Assembly: GCA_036407095.1 (NCBI GenBank)
Contig: DASWZV010000142.1
Coordinates: 62,001-126,000 of the forward strand
Length of the DNA: 64,000 nucleotides
Reading direction: 5' to 3'
Source of the DNA: Gp6-AA40 sp036407095
GTDB taxonomy: Bacteria; Acidobacteriota; Vicinamibacteria; Vicinamibacterales; UBA2999
Part shown: positions 36,652 through 47,446 of the stretch, in pieces
Numbering within the stretch: position 1 is the first letter of the stretch
How the letters are laid out: each line of letters begins with the position of its first letter
The notes under the pieces: model-generated
Databases searched by the model: none
What the model saw: the letters and a program-made list of their open reading frames with translations, nothing else
Told to the model about the DNA's origin: nothing
Made by a program: the position numbers and the translations under genes

Positions 36652-37239
36652 CGATTTGGAGTTCGTGGGTGTTGGACGGCAGCCGCGGACGCTGCGGCCG
36701 GGAACACGCGCGTCCGAGAAGCGGCCGTCAGACTGACGCATCCTTCCGCGCGGCGATCCGCTCGCCGGCCAATGGCTTCTTCGACGCGTGCCTCACGCTG
36801 TCTCGTGGCTCCCCCGTCGCAAGAGTCTGACGATCTTGCTCCTCCCTCCGCCGCTCGCGTCGCCTGCGAAGCCATTGGCGACTCTCGCGTGCGCGGCTCG
36901 CTCCACGCCGCGCTCCAGGATGCATCAGCCTGACGGCCGCTCCGTCCAACCCGCGCTCGACTCACGACACCGATTTGGAGTTCATGTGTGTTGGACGGCA
37001 GCCGCGTGAGCCAGGCCGACTTCGGCGCGAAGCCGGAACGCGGGCGGAGCGATTCATCGCGTCGACTTCCGTAACCGCGTTCGAGTTGCATCGAGGTAGC
37101 TCGGACACTTTGAGCCGCGCAACAGATGTCGCATCGAGCGAGCAAGTAGTCGACGCGTCAGCGCGAGGGTACGAGCGGAGGCCGCGTTCCCGGCCGCAGC
37201 GTCCGCGGATGCCGGCCAACACACGTGAACTCCAAATCG
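36652..37239. repeat. Nest of dispersed repeats with three GATTTGGAGTT copies
   Basis: This stretch fills most of the 750-bp gap before ilvE. A unit beginning CGATTTGGAGTTC and continuing GTGTTGGACGGCAGCCGCG occurs at 36652 and 36971 in direct orientation and at 37183-37239 inverted. The first and third copies also share the next 20 bp (GACGCTGCGGCCGGGAAC). A separate element with long inverted ends (36721-36940) sits between the first two. The short ORFs here are repeat translations, not genes. Confidence 0.8.
36721..36940. mobile_element. MITE-like element with ~55-bp terminal inverted repeats, copy 1
   Basis: The ends are imperfect inverted repeats: GCGGCCGTCAGACTGACGC at 36721 and its counterpart, GCGGCCGTCAGGCTGATGC read from 36940 on the other strand, each reaching CCAATGGC near the interior boundary. 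The core contains CTTGCGACGGGGGAGC on the minus strand. The same ends and core recur at 60347-60552. No transposase is encoded, so it would be non-autonomous. Confidence 0.7.
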
Positions 37240-37365
37240 GCTTCGTATCGAAGCACGCCTGGATTGCCCTGCCCCCCGGATCTCCTTCAGTGTCCGGCTG
37301 ACATTGGGCATTTCCCTGAGCCCCGGGTTACGATCTAGAGAAACACTCACTGAAGGGAGCGGCTT

Positions 37366-38316
37366 ATGTCTTTTCCTGGGACCGGCAAGATTTGGATGAA
37401 CGGCAAGCTTGTGGACTGGAACAACGCCACGATCCATGTCGCGTCCCACGTCGTTCACTACGGCAGCGCAGTGTTTGAAGGCGCCCGGTGCTACGAGACC
37501 AAGCAGGGACCGGCCTGCTTCCGCCTGGACGCGCACATGCGGCGGCTGTATGACTCGGCCCGCATCTACCGGATGGAGATTCCCTACGACCAGCGGACCC
37601 TCACTGATGCGGTGATCGATCTCATCCGGGTGAACGATTTCAGGGCCTGCTACATCCGCCCGATCGTCTACCGCGGCTACGATTCGCTCGGCGTGAATCC
37701 CTATCCATGCCCGGTCGACGTGGCGATCATGCTGTGGGAGTGGGGCGCCTATTTCACGAAAGAGGCGATCGAAGAAGGGCTCGACGTCAAGATCTCGACC
37801 TGGGCGCGGAACGCGCCGAACACGACGCCGGCGATGGCGAAGAGCGTGGCCAACTACGCCAACGCCCAGTTGATCAAAATGGAAGCGATCGCGGACGGCT
37901 ACGCCGAGGGCATCGCACTCGACACCCAGGGCAACCTGAGCGAAGGCAGCGGTCAGAACGTGTTCATCGTCCGTGAAAACGTGCTGCACACTCCCCCGAT
38001 CGGCAACTCGGTGCTCTACGGCATCACCCGCGACTCGGTGATCACGATCGCGCGCGAGCTCGGGTTCGAGGTCCGCGAGCAGACGATGCCCCGGGAGATG
38101 CTCTACATGGCAGACGAGGTCTTCTTCGTCGGCACCGCTGTCGAGGTGACGCCGATCAAGTCGGTCGACCGCGTCAAGATCGGCCGCGGCCGGCGCGGGC
38201 CCGTGACCGAGGCAATCCAACAGGCGTTCTTCAAGATCGTCCGCGGCGAGACCCCCGACACGCACGGCTGGCTGCAGCCGGTCACCTCGCGCGAGCCAGC
38301 GGCAACTCGAGCGTAG
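37366..38316 (+). CDS. ilvE: Branched-chain amino acid aminotransferase
   Basis: A 316-residue fold-type IV PLP enzyme that interconverts leucine, isoleucine and valine with their 2-keto acids. The N-terminal IWMNGKLVDWNNATIHVASHVVHYGSAVFEGARCYET block, RPIVYRGYDSLGVNP, and the catalytic Lys159 in TPAMAKSVANYANAQLIKMEA identify the BCAT group. ADEVFFVGTAVEVTPIKSVD is the C-terminal substrate and phosphate site. The ATG follows GAAGGGAG by about six bases. No other branched-chain genes are adjacent; it is followed by pilT. Confidence 0.95.
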   Translation: MSFPGTGKIWMNGKLVDWNNATIHVASHVVHYGSAVFEGARCYETKQGPACFRLDAHMRRLYDSARIYRMEIPYDQRTLTDAVIDLIRVNDFRACYIRPIVYRGYDSLGVNPYPCPVDVAIMLWEWGAYFTKEAIEEGLDVKISTWARNAPNTTPAMAKSVANYANAQLIKMEAIADGYAEGIALDTQGNLSEGSGQNVFIVRENVLHTPPIGNSVLYGITRDSVITIARELGFEVREQTMPREMLYMADEVFFVGTAVEVTPIKSVDRVKIGRGRRGPVTEAIQQAFFKIVRGETPDTHGWLQPVTSREPAATRA

Positions 38317-38338
38317 AACGGCCTATACACTGGAGGCC

Positions 38339-39484
38339 ATGCACGTCAACGACCTCCTGAAGATTGCCGTCGAGAACGGCGCCTCGGACCTGCATCTGAA
38401 GGTCGGAACGTATCCGATGATGCGGGTCCGTGGCACTCTGATCCCCGCCACCGGGGAGCGGCGGCTCGAACACGAAGATCTCGTCACGATGGCCGCCGCG
38501 GTCCTCCCCGCCGGCCACCGCGACAAGTTCAAGGACAATCACGAAGTCGACCTGGCCTACAGCGTGGCGGGCCTCGGCCGGTTCCGCTGCAACGCGTTCC
38601 AGCAGCGCGGCACCATCGGCATGATCTTTCGCGTCATCCCGATCAAGGTGGCGACGATCGAGGACCTGATGCTGCCCAAGGTCCTGAAGAAGATCGCGGC
38701 CGAGGAACGCGGTCTGGTGCTGGTGACCGGAACTACCGGCTCGGGCAAGTCGACCACGCTGGCGGCGCTGGTCGACGAGATCAACTCGACGCGCACCTCG
38801 CACATCATGACGATCGAGGACCCGATCGAATACCTGCATCGGGACAATCGATCGATCATCAACCAGCGAGAGATCGGCGTCGACACCAGCTCGTTCGCGC
38901 ACGCGCTGCGAAGCGCGCTGCGTCAAGACCCCGACGTCATCCTCGTCGGCGAAATGCGCGACTTCGAGACGATTCAGACGGCGCTGCTCGCGGCGGAGAC
39001 GGGGCACCTCGTGCTCTCGACGCTGCATACCCTCGACGCGACGGAGACGATCAACCGTATCATCGCCGTGTTCCCGCCTCACCAGCAGAAGCAGGCACGT
39101 ATCCAGCTGGCGAGCGTGTTGCGGGCGGTGATCTCGCAGCGCCTGATTCCGAGGACCGATTCCAAAGGACGCGTGCCGGCGGTGGAAGTCCTGATCAGCA
39201 CCGCCTATTTACGCGACTGCATCCTCGACAAGGAGAAATCGCACCTCATTCACGGCGCGATTGCGGAGGGCGCGTCGCAGTACGGGATGCAGACGTTCGA
39301 CCAGTCCGTCTTCAGCCTGTACGAGCAGAAGCACATCTCCTACGAAGAAGCGCTCCGCTGGACCTCCAACGTCGACGAGTTCAAGCTCGAAGTCCAGGGC
39401 ATCTCGACGACCGCCGACATGGCGCGCAACGGACAGGTGACGGGCGGCGGCAGGGCCCCTCAGATCACCCGGTTCGGGTCGTAG
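38339..39484 (+). CDS. pilT: Type IV pilus retraction ATPase PilT
   Basis: A 381-residue hexameric secretion ATPase that depolymerises type IV pili. The N-terminal HVNDLLKIAVENGASDLHLKVG is the usual PilT start. Walker A is GTTGSGKST (131-139), the Asp box is MTIEDPIEYLHRDNRSIINQREIG, Walker B is VILVGEMRD and the His box is AETGHLVLSTLHT. The AIRNLIRE motif expected near the C-terminus in PilT proper is not obvious; the end is TADMARNGQVTGGGR. A PilU-like paralogue is possible, but PilT is the better fit by start and length. Confidence 0.9.
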   Translation: MHVNDLLKIAVENGASDLHLKVGTYPMMRVRGTLIPATGERRLEHEDLVTMAAAVLPAGHRDKFKDNHEVDLAYSVAGLGRFRCNAFQQRGTIGMIFRVIPIKVATIEDLMLPKVLKKIAAEERGLVLVTGTTGSGKSTTLAALVDEINSTRTSHIMTIEDPIEYLHRDNRSIINQREIGVDTSSFAHALRSALRQDPDVILVGEMRDFETIQTALLAAETGHLVLSTLHTLDATETINRIIAVFPPHQQKQARIQLASVLRAVISQRLIPRTDSKGRVPAVEVLISTAYLRDCILDKEKSHLIHGAIAEGASQYGMQTFDQSVFSLYEQKHISYEEALRWTSNVDEFKLEVQGISTTADMARNGQVTGGGRAPQITRFGS

Positions 39485-39509
39485 TCGAATCGTGCGACGA
39501 AGCGCAGTG

Positions 39510-39541
39510 TAGGCCGGGCCTGGTCTCGAGGCCAGGCGTCT
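39510..39541. repeat. REP-like palindrome after pilT
   Basis: TGTAGGCCGG followed by GCCTGG...CCAGGC (39518-39537) has the GTAGG-plus-palindrome layout of the other small hairpins in this window. It lies between the pilT stop and the recX start. Confidence 0.5.
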
Positions 39542-39559
39542 CTGAGTTAGATTTGTGGT

Positions 39560-40021
39560 GTGGCCTCTGATTCATACCTCGCGGCTTTGAAAATGCTCGC
39601 GGGCCGCGAGCTTTCCGAGGCGCAGGTGCGACAGCGGCTCGCCCGGCGCGGGTATGACCAGCCCGAGATCGATCAATCCATCGACCGTCTGAAAGCCAAC
39701 GGCACCATCGACGATGCGCGAGCGGCGGCGGTGATCGCGCGCCGCGAGACCACCGTCCGCCGCCGTGGCAAGGCGCGCGTGAGCAGCCGGCTCCGCGCCG
39801 CTGGCATTGCGCCGGCCGTCGCGGACCGCACCGTCGAGCAGCTGTTTCAGGAGGTCGATGCCGATGCACTCCTCGCCGCATCGCTCGAGCGGCGACTGCG
39901 AGGTCGAACCGCGATCGAAGACGAGAAGGAGTTGCAGCGGCTGTACCGCTACCTCGTCGGCCAGGGCTTCGAGCCAGATCGGGTGCTCGCAAAGCTTCGC
40001 TCCAAACGCACCCGCCCCTAG
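39560..40021 (+). CDS. recX: Regulatory protein RecX
   Basis: A 153-residue all-helical RecX protein, which modulates RecA filaments. Three tandem three-helix repeats are visible: YLAALKMLAGRELSEAQVRQRLARRGYDQPEIDQSIDRLKANGTIDDARAAAVIARR, then a middle repeat, then ELQRLYRYLVGQGFEPDRVLAKLR. The GTG start at 39560 gives the usual N-terminus. recA is not next to it in this window; the neighbours are pilT and alaS, and recX-alaS adjacency is common in bacteria. Confidence 0.92.
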   Translation: MASDSYLAALKMLAGRELSEAQVRQRLARRGYDQPEIDQSIDRLKANGTIDDARAAAVIARRETTVRRRGKARVSSRLRAAGIAPAVADRTVEQLFQEVDADALLAASLERRLRGRTAIEDEKELQRLYRYLVGQGFEPDRVLAKLRSKRTRP

Positions 40022-40023
40022 AC

Positions 40024-40115
40024 CCCAGGGCCCAGGCCTCGGGCCGCAGGGCTGGGCCAGGCCTCAGGCCTTACGTCTTGCCCAGCCCTGAGGCCCGGAG
40101 ACTGAGCCCTGGGCC
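40024..40115. repeat. Heptamer array with inverted halves between recX and alaS
   Basis: The left part steps in sevens: CCCAGGG, CCCAGGC, CTCGGGC, CGCAGGG, CTGGGCC, AGGCCTC, AGGCCTT. After TACGTCTTG the right part continues in sevens with roughly complementary units: CCCAGCC, CTGAGGC, CCGGAGA, CTGAGCC, CTGGGCC. The transcript could fold into a long hairpin. Confidence 0.8.
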
Positions 40116-40116
40116 C

Positions 40117-40122
40117 TACAAT
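40117..40122 (+). promoter_or_regulatory. Candidate -10 box (TACAAT) of a leaderless alaS transcript
   Basis: TACAAT is followed by seven bases and then the alaS ATG at 40130. No Shine-Dalgarno fits between. Confidence 0.5.
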
Positions 40123-40129
40123 AGACACA

Positions 40130-42862
<2,733 letters not shown>

Positions 42863-43361
42863 CGACATCCCGGCATCACTGTGGTGCCTGCCCCTGATCG
42901 CAGGCGTCATCTGCGGCTGCGCCACACTGACGCCCCATGGAGCCGGTGTCGCTGTGTATCGCGCTCCGCTGGACGCTCCACTGTCGAAACGCAGCATGCC
43001 CGCCGGCTGCCGTCTGGTTGCGTCGAAGCCTTCAATCGATATGACCGAGCTCGACATGGAAGGTCAGAAGGATCCGTTTCGCGTGCAGCGGAACGACGCG
43101 GGCGCCGCTGGTGCCAACGCGTTACTCGTTCTGTCGAAGGTCAGCGTGTCCCGGCGCGATTCAGAGTGTCCGAACGCTTCACCGATCACCGATTGCCCGC
43201 CGAGCTTCGGCGCATGGTATCGCGTCGTGTTCGAAAGCTATTCGTGCACCCCTGATGCCCTCGCAAAGATTTCGACCACCCAGCCGACAACGGGCCAACG
43301 AATTGCTCGATGAGCTACCCGGCATACAGAGGTTAGCGTCGGCTTGGGGATCCAGAATTTC

Positions 43362-43373
43362 ACTTGATCAAGT
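43362..43373. promoter_or_regulatory. 12-bp perfect palindrome upstream of the YciI gene
   Basis: ACTTGATCAAGT is a perfect dyad 60 bp before the YciI-family start and could be an operator. A single site with no known match. Confidence 0.25.
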
Positions 43374-43432
43374 AAAGGGCGAGTTTGTGCACGTGCCTCC
43401 TGGTGATGGGCCATCGTCCTAAGGAGCAACGC

Positions 43433-43696
43433 ATGAAGGCTGTCGTCATCGGTGAATCTTCGGGGGCCACGATGGAACAGATCATGGCCGTATTCCCTCG
43501 TCACAAAGCGGTGGTGGACGAGTTCGTCGCTCAAGGGCATGTGATCGGCATCGGGCCGTTCGCGGATCGCGGCAATATGGCGATTTTCAGGAGTCGCGAA
43601 GCGGCGGAGCGGTTCGTCAAGCAGGATCCGTTCGTGCTGGAGGGACTGGTGAAGTCCGTTACGATTCGCGACTGGAATGATCAGATGCTCGCGTGA
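43433..43696 (+). CDS. YciI-family protein
   Basis: An 87-residue protein of the YciI / dimeric alpha-beta barrel type. MKAVVIGESSGATMEQIMAVFPRHKAVVDEFVAQGHVIGIGPFADRGNMAIFRSREAAERFVKQDPFVLEGLVKSVTIRDWNDQM shows the usual order: first strand, His in PRHKAVV, GPF.D..GNMAIFR, then AERFVKQDPFV. The biochemical role of the family is poorly known. The ATG has a good AAGGAG six bases before it. Confidence 0.85.
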   Translation: MKAVVIGESSGATMEQIMAVFPRHKAVVDEFVAQGHVIGIGPFADRGNMAIFRSREAAERFVKQDPFVLEGLVKSVTIRDWNDQMLA

Positions 43697-43705
43697 TCGC
43701 GAGGC

Positions 43706-44287
43706 TTACCCGCGTGGTTTTCGGTACTGCTTGATGACTTCCTGCAAGCGACGCGCTCGTTCGGGGGCGGACAGCATCAATGTCTGCTTCCAGATACCGG
43801 CGTAATCGACCAGACCTTTACGGCCGCTCTCGACGACGACTTGTTCGTCGGCAAAGGCCTTTCCCCACAGCTCGACCCAGGCGTCGTACACGAACAGGAA
43901 GATGACTTCGTGATGGTCGAATGGAACGACGACGTCATTCGCGAGCCGATGGCCGAGCTCATGGACCAACGTTGCCCGCTTCGTCGCAACGGGATAACTT
44001 GCGCGCAGCAGCATCGGCCGTCCGCCGGGATCTCCTGAGAAGCTGGTGCCTTCGTACACACTCACTTCGATCGGGCCCGGCTCGAACCGCAATCCCGTCA
44101 GCTTCTCCATGGTCGCGACGATTCGGGACCCTTCCTCCTTCCAAATCGCCCGGTATTCTTCCGTGGCCGGGCGGAACGAGTCGGCCGACGCTGTGAAGTT
44201 CACCTGCAACGGTGTGGTGGCCGTCTGGCCGAATGCGGGGGTGAATAGCAGCGGCAGGATGGCGCCAATTCGTAACGCGTGTCTCAT
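43706..44287 (-). CDS. Exported HELGH putative metalloprotein
   Basis: A 193-residue exported protein with signal peptide MRHALRIGAILPLLFTPAFGQ. It contains HELGH at 109-113, preceded by KRATLVHELGHRLANDVV, which gives an HExxH zinc site; the third ligand may be in the DHHEVIFLFVYDAWVELWG segment that follows. I assign only a putative zinc peptidase-like fold; the family is not recognised. It converges with the YciI gene and may be in one transcriptional unit with the genes that follow on the minus strand. Confidence 0.75.
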   Translation of the reverse strand: MRHALRIGAILPLLFTPAFGQTATTPLQVNFTASADSFRPATEEYRAIWKEEGSRIVATMEKLTGLRFEPGPIEVSVYEGTSFSGDPGGRPMLLRASYPVATKRATLVHELGHRLANDVVVPFDHHEVIFLFVYDAWVELWGKAFADEQVVVESGRKGLVDYAGIWKQTLMLSAPERARRLQEVIKQYRKPRG

Positions 44288-44321
44288 CGTTTGAACAAGA
44301 CGTCACCGCAGTTCGATCGGT

Positions 44322-44711
44322 TCAACCGATAAAGCCGGCTTTCCTGAACGCCGTGATCGATCGCGAAGTCACATCTTCGAGCTCTTTGAAGAGCTCTGGA
44401 TCACGGCTCGAAAAGTTAAAGCATGTCTTCCCCTGCATGCGAGCCGTGAGCGCTTTCGACATCGCCCCGGGCATCGCGCCGAGGGCCATCAAGTGAAAGC
44501 TGACGTAGGCCTTGCCGACTTCGCTCCAGGCGACCGGAATCGTCGTCCGTTTCGCTTTGCCGCCCCACGCCTTCAACGTCGCAGGGCCGATTGGCGCTTC
44601 CAGACAGTAGCGCCCTGGTGCATCGTCAGTGACCGACAACGTCGCGGACTGCCGTTGCAGGATGGCGCGAAGCTCAGCGAACGCTGCGTCGAAGTCCTGC
44701 TTCGAAGGCAT
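44322..44711 (-). CDS. Small conserved-looking protein, function unknown
   Basis: A 129-residue cytoplasmic protein without signal peptide: MPSKQDFDAAFAELRAILQRQSATLSVTDDAPGRYCLEAP, then IPVAWSEVGKAYVSFHLMALGAMPGAMSKALTARMQGKTCFNFSSRDPELFKELEDVTSRSITAFRKAGFIG. The layout resembles DUF1801/YdhG-like small domains, but no diagnostic motif was found, so no function is given. ATG 44711 is chosen; upstream frame would enter the next gene. It sits 16 bp after the erythromycin-esterase-family gene on the same strand. Confidence 0.7.
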   Translation of the reverse strand: MPSKQDFDAAFAELRAILQRQSATLSVTDDAPGRYCLEAPIGPATLKAWGGKAKRTTIPVAWSEVGKAYVSFHLMALGAMPGAMSKALTARMQGKTCFNFSSRDPELFKELEDVTSRSITAFRKAGFIG

Positions 44712-44727
44712 GCGTTCCTCGCCGACA

Positions 44728-46455
44728 CTACCGACCGGGATTCTTGCGCGCGACGGTCGTCGTGTCGAAGAAAGCGAGCGCGTCGAACGCCGAAGCCGGC
44801 TCCAGGTTGCCCACGAATGCGTACGGATCTCCATCCGGGTAGACGGCGCCGATCTGGCGCGAGCCTCGCGGCTCCTTGAACCATGCGGGGGCCGTTCTCA
44901 CGTCGAGCACGAACAGCGGAATTCCTGTAGAGGCCAGCGTCGCCTCGAGCATCTCCGGCTTCGCTGGAGGTACGGTGAAGTTCTTCAGCCCACCGCCGCC
45001 TTGAGCAATCGCCTGGAACGAACCCTGGTTGAACGCGAGCCCGAACACCACCATCTCCTGCCCGTACATCCGCCTCAGCGACGTGCCCATCGTCTCGTAC
45101 GAGAAGCCACTGGTTGCGACATGACCGTTGTGCGCCCAAACGACCATCTTTGCGTTCGGATTGTGATCGAGGATCCACTTGACGTTCTCAGCCATGCTGC
45201 GGTCGCGCGTGACCTGGTTCGCACGCAGCTGCATGCACTGCAGCACGACTCGCGCATTCTGAACGGCCCATTCGACATCGGGATCCGAGGCTCCCGCTGC
45301 CCGATAGCCCGCACGCCCGGATTCGACGTGCGAGACGACGTCCTTCCATGTCGCGACCGCGGTCGCCGCCGGCACCGTGTTGGTTGCGGTCGTGCCCACG
45401 TACTGCATTCGAAGGCTTTGCTTCCCCGAATGGTTGACAGCGGTGTCGAGCTGCACGCGGTACCCGTTGCCGCCTGTAAAGAAGCCGCGGGGCGTCGACG
45501 ATTCGAAGCTCAAGTCGAACGCGTCCGCGTCTGTGGACAGTCGACCGTCAATCTCGACGGTCAGATCGTCGAACCATGCCGTGCCGTCTCCTGGCAGCAG
45601 CGCGCCGAAGTTGATGTTCCTGGCGGTCGCGTCCACCGGCAACTCGATCGTGTATTTGGCCCAGTCGCTCGATCCCTTCACGCCGCGCGTTTGCATGTTG
45701 TCGAATGCCAGGATCCCTGACGGCCCGTCCACTCGCCACCACAATCCCGCGAAGCCGCGTGTGACCCCCTCGGTTTTGATGTACCCGCTGTACCTGATCG
45801 TTTTTCCGGCTGCGCGCGCAATCGGAAACGATCCTGTCGCCACGCCGAACTCCGCGCCCCCGCCTGCCCCAGCGCGCGTCGCAGCTGTCGACGCATCGGC
45901 CACAGTGGCGACATACGCCGGCTCGTACCGAGCGACGAACGTCCGAACGTTCTCTGCGGCGACGTTCGGCGTCTGCATGTCGAAGCCTGTGAACTGCACG
46001 CGTCCCTTCCCGGACTGGTTGAACGCACGCATCCACTGGATCATGGCCAGGACTTCCTCTGTGTCCCAGGTCCAAAAATAGATGCCCTTGAGCAGCTGCG
46101 CCGGATCACCAGTGCCATTGAGCACATAGTCGTTCAGGCGATATGCCTCCGGCATGTTGGCCTCGATCGAGAAGATGCTGAAGCCCATCTCCGACGCGAG
46201 GAATTCGAGCATACGGTGCTTGAACTGGAAGAACTCCCTCGAGCCGTGCGTCGCTTCACCGAGCGACACGATTCGAGCATTGCCGACGACCTCCTTCAGC
46301 CGCTGCATATCGGCGAACCCGTGACCGGCTTCGGGGGTCGTCAGCCTGATCGCATGTTCACGAATCCAGTCGACAGGAGATTCACTCTGCTGCGCGAGCA
46401 GCGGACATGCCGTAACAAGCACCGCGACGACGCATACCAGTCGGCGGACGGTCAT
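44728..46455 (-). CDS. Exported erythromycin-esterase-family protein with inserted beta domain
   Basis: A 575-residue exported protein. A signal peptide (MTVRRLVCVVAVLVTACPLLAQQ) precedes the Ere-type domain, with GEATHGSREFFQFKHRML holding the catalytic pair Glu68 and His70 and NMPEAYRLNDYV next. Between about residues 190 and 360 a beta-rich segment is inserted (TIRYSGYIKTEG..GLWWRVDGPSGILAFDNM..WFDDLTVEIDG), which looks like a carbohydrate-binding-type jelly roll. The catalytic part then resumes with NAKMVVWAHNGHVA. Its role is hydrolytic by family; substrate is not erythromycin by default. ATG 46455 lies 4 bp after the NTF2-like gene. Confidence 0.85.
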   Translation of the reverse strand: MTVRRLVCVVAVLVTACPLLAQQSESPVDWIREHAIRLTTPEAGHGFADMQRLKEVVGNARIVSLGEATHGSREFFQFKHRMLEFLASEMGFSIFSIEANMPEAYRLNDYVLNGTGDPAQLLKGIYFWTWDTEEVLAMIQWMRAFNQSGKGRVQFTGFDMQTPNVAAENVRTFVARYEPAYVATVADASTAATRAGAGGGAEFGVATGSFPIARAAGKTIRYSGYIKTEGVTRGFAGLWWRVDGPSGILAFDNMQTRGVKGSSDWAKYTIELPVDATARNINFGALLPGDGTAWFDDLTVEIDGRLSTDADAFDLSFESSTPRGFFTGGNGYRVQLDTAVNHSGKQSLRMQYVGTTATNTVPAATAVATWKDVVSHVESGRAGYRAAGASDPDVEWAVQNARVVLQCMQLRANQVTRDRSMAENVKWILDHNPNAKMVVWAHNGHVATSGFSYETMGTSLRRMYGQEMVVFGLAFNQGSFQAIAQGGGGLKNFTVPPAKPEMLEATLASTGIPLFVLDVRTAPAWFKEPRGSRQIGAVYPDGDPYAFVGNLEPASAFDALAFFDTTTVARKNPGR

Positions 46456-46459
46456 GTGT

Positions 46460-46918
46460 CTACTCCCTGCTGCCAACCCTCGTGCTCTGGCTGGCGACGC
46501 ACTTCCATTTCCCCTCGCGGTTCACCCAGACATCGACATACCGGTAGCTGACCGCCACCGGCTTTCCTTTCACGGGACCCACGAGATGCTGAGTGAACCA
46601 CACGACCGCCGTGTTGCCGTAGACCTTGACGATGAACTCGTCGAGCTCGGAGGAGTCGACCTGCTGGCTGAAGTCGAGCGCGAGGCTCAGCTCTTTCGCC
46701 TTATCGCCACGCGCACCGTCGCCGTAGGTGACGACGAACTCGTCGGCCAGGAGCGATTCGATGAATTTGGGATTGTGATTGTGAAAGGCCGCATCCCACA
46801 TCTGCTCCAGCTCGATCAACGTGTCCTGATCTGACTTCACCCGTTGAGCGCTCGCGGCCGACGGGCCGATGGCGAGCGCCGCGATCGTCAAGCCGCACAG
46901 TGTGAGATACGTCTTCAT
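46460..46918 (-). CDS. Exported NTF2-like (DUF4440) protein
   Basis: A 152-residue exported protein with signal peptide MKTYLTLCGLTIAALAIGPSAASAQ. The rest is a SnoaL/DUF4440-type cone fold: LIELEQMWDAAFHNHNPKFIESLLADEFVVTYGDGA..FIVKVYGNTAVVWFTQHLVG..YRYVDVWVNREGKWKCVASQSTRV. Such domains bind small molecules or serve as scaffolds, sometimes catalytically; here the role is unknown. It precedes the erythromycin-esterase-family gene by 4 bp and is likely cotranscribed with it. Confidence 0.85.
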   Translation of the reverse strand: MKTYLTLCGLTIAALAIGPSAASAQRVKSDQDTLIELEQMWDAAFHNHNPKFIESLLADEFVVTYGDGARGDKAKELSLALDFSQQVDSSELDEFIVKVYGNTAVVWFTQHLVGPVKGKPVAVSYRYVDVWVNREGKWKCVASQSTRVGSRE

Positions 46919-46984
46919 GCCTATGTCTCCGATTGAATCGAACCATGAGTACCTTAGCGCCCGCCAAAGCGCATCGCCAAGCCT

Positions 46985-47125
46985 TCAACCGGTCGTCGAG
47001 CCGTTCCAGCGCCGGCCGAAGGACACGCGCGGCACGCCTCCGTAGTGGGCTTCCGCCACGATGCCGGTGATGCACGCGAGTGTATCAGCGTCGGCAGCGA
47101 TCGCGCCGAACATCGCGTCTCCTAT
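46985..47125 (-). pseudogene. Remnant of an ADP-ribosylglycohydrolase gene
   Basis: The minus strand encodes GDAMFGAIAADADTLACITGIVAEAHYGGVP, which matches the C-terminal signature of ADP-ribosylglycohydrolases (GDxDTxAxIxGxIAEAxYGGxP), including the metal-binding Asp pair. Nothing else of that roughly 280-residue enzyme is found. It is joined to the DUF2164 gene upstream, so it is a decayed 3' end. The rest of the 46919-47121 gap has no other feature. Confidence 0.6.
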
Positions 47126-47388
47126 CGATGCGGTTCTTCGGGCTCGTAGAACTCGACATCGAGGTCGGACACCTTCTCCTGCAGGAAAGCCCTCACGTCC
47201 TGTACCGCCTGGTTGTACACAGGCGCCCCGAGGTGGCGGATGAAGAAGTCGAGCAGGCTGCGCGCCTGGAACTCGCTGAGCTCGTGATCGAACTCTGTAG
47301 AGACGAAATGCTGAATCGTCGCGACGAGATCGGTACGACGCTCGTCGGACAGAACGAGTCGCGTGGATTGGGCGCGTTGACGGGCCAT
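47122..47388 (-). CDS. DUF2164 family protein
   Basis: An 88-residue protein with the DUF2164 pattern: VLSDERRTDLVATIQHFVSTEFDHELSEFQARSLLDFFIRHLGAPVYNQAVQDVRAFLQEKVSDLDVEFYEPEEP. The family members share the LLDFF..GxPxYNQAVxD segment; function unknown. ATG 47388 is chosen; the in-frame TTG at 47478 overlaps the dipeptidase gene. Confidence 0.8.
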   Translation of the reverse strand: MARQRAQSTRLVLSDERRTDLVATIQHFVSTEFDHELSEFQARSLLDFFIRHLGAPVYNQAVQDVRAFLQEKVSDLDVEFYEPEEPHR

Positions 47389-47446
47389 CGTTGTCCACAC
47401 TTTATCGTACGGATCAGCGGTCGGATGCTCACTGGCCTCCAAGACA

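Noticed and set aside
36975..37301. 108-residue ORF before ilvE
   Set aside because: Made of repeat-unit translations (GATTTGGAGTT copies); the same peptides appear in each repeat, not a gene.
37321..37365. Attenuator or leader peptide ahead of ilvE
   Set aside because: No run of branched-chain codons and no paired terminator/anti-terminator stems were visible.
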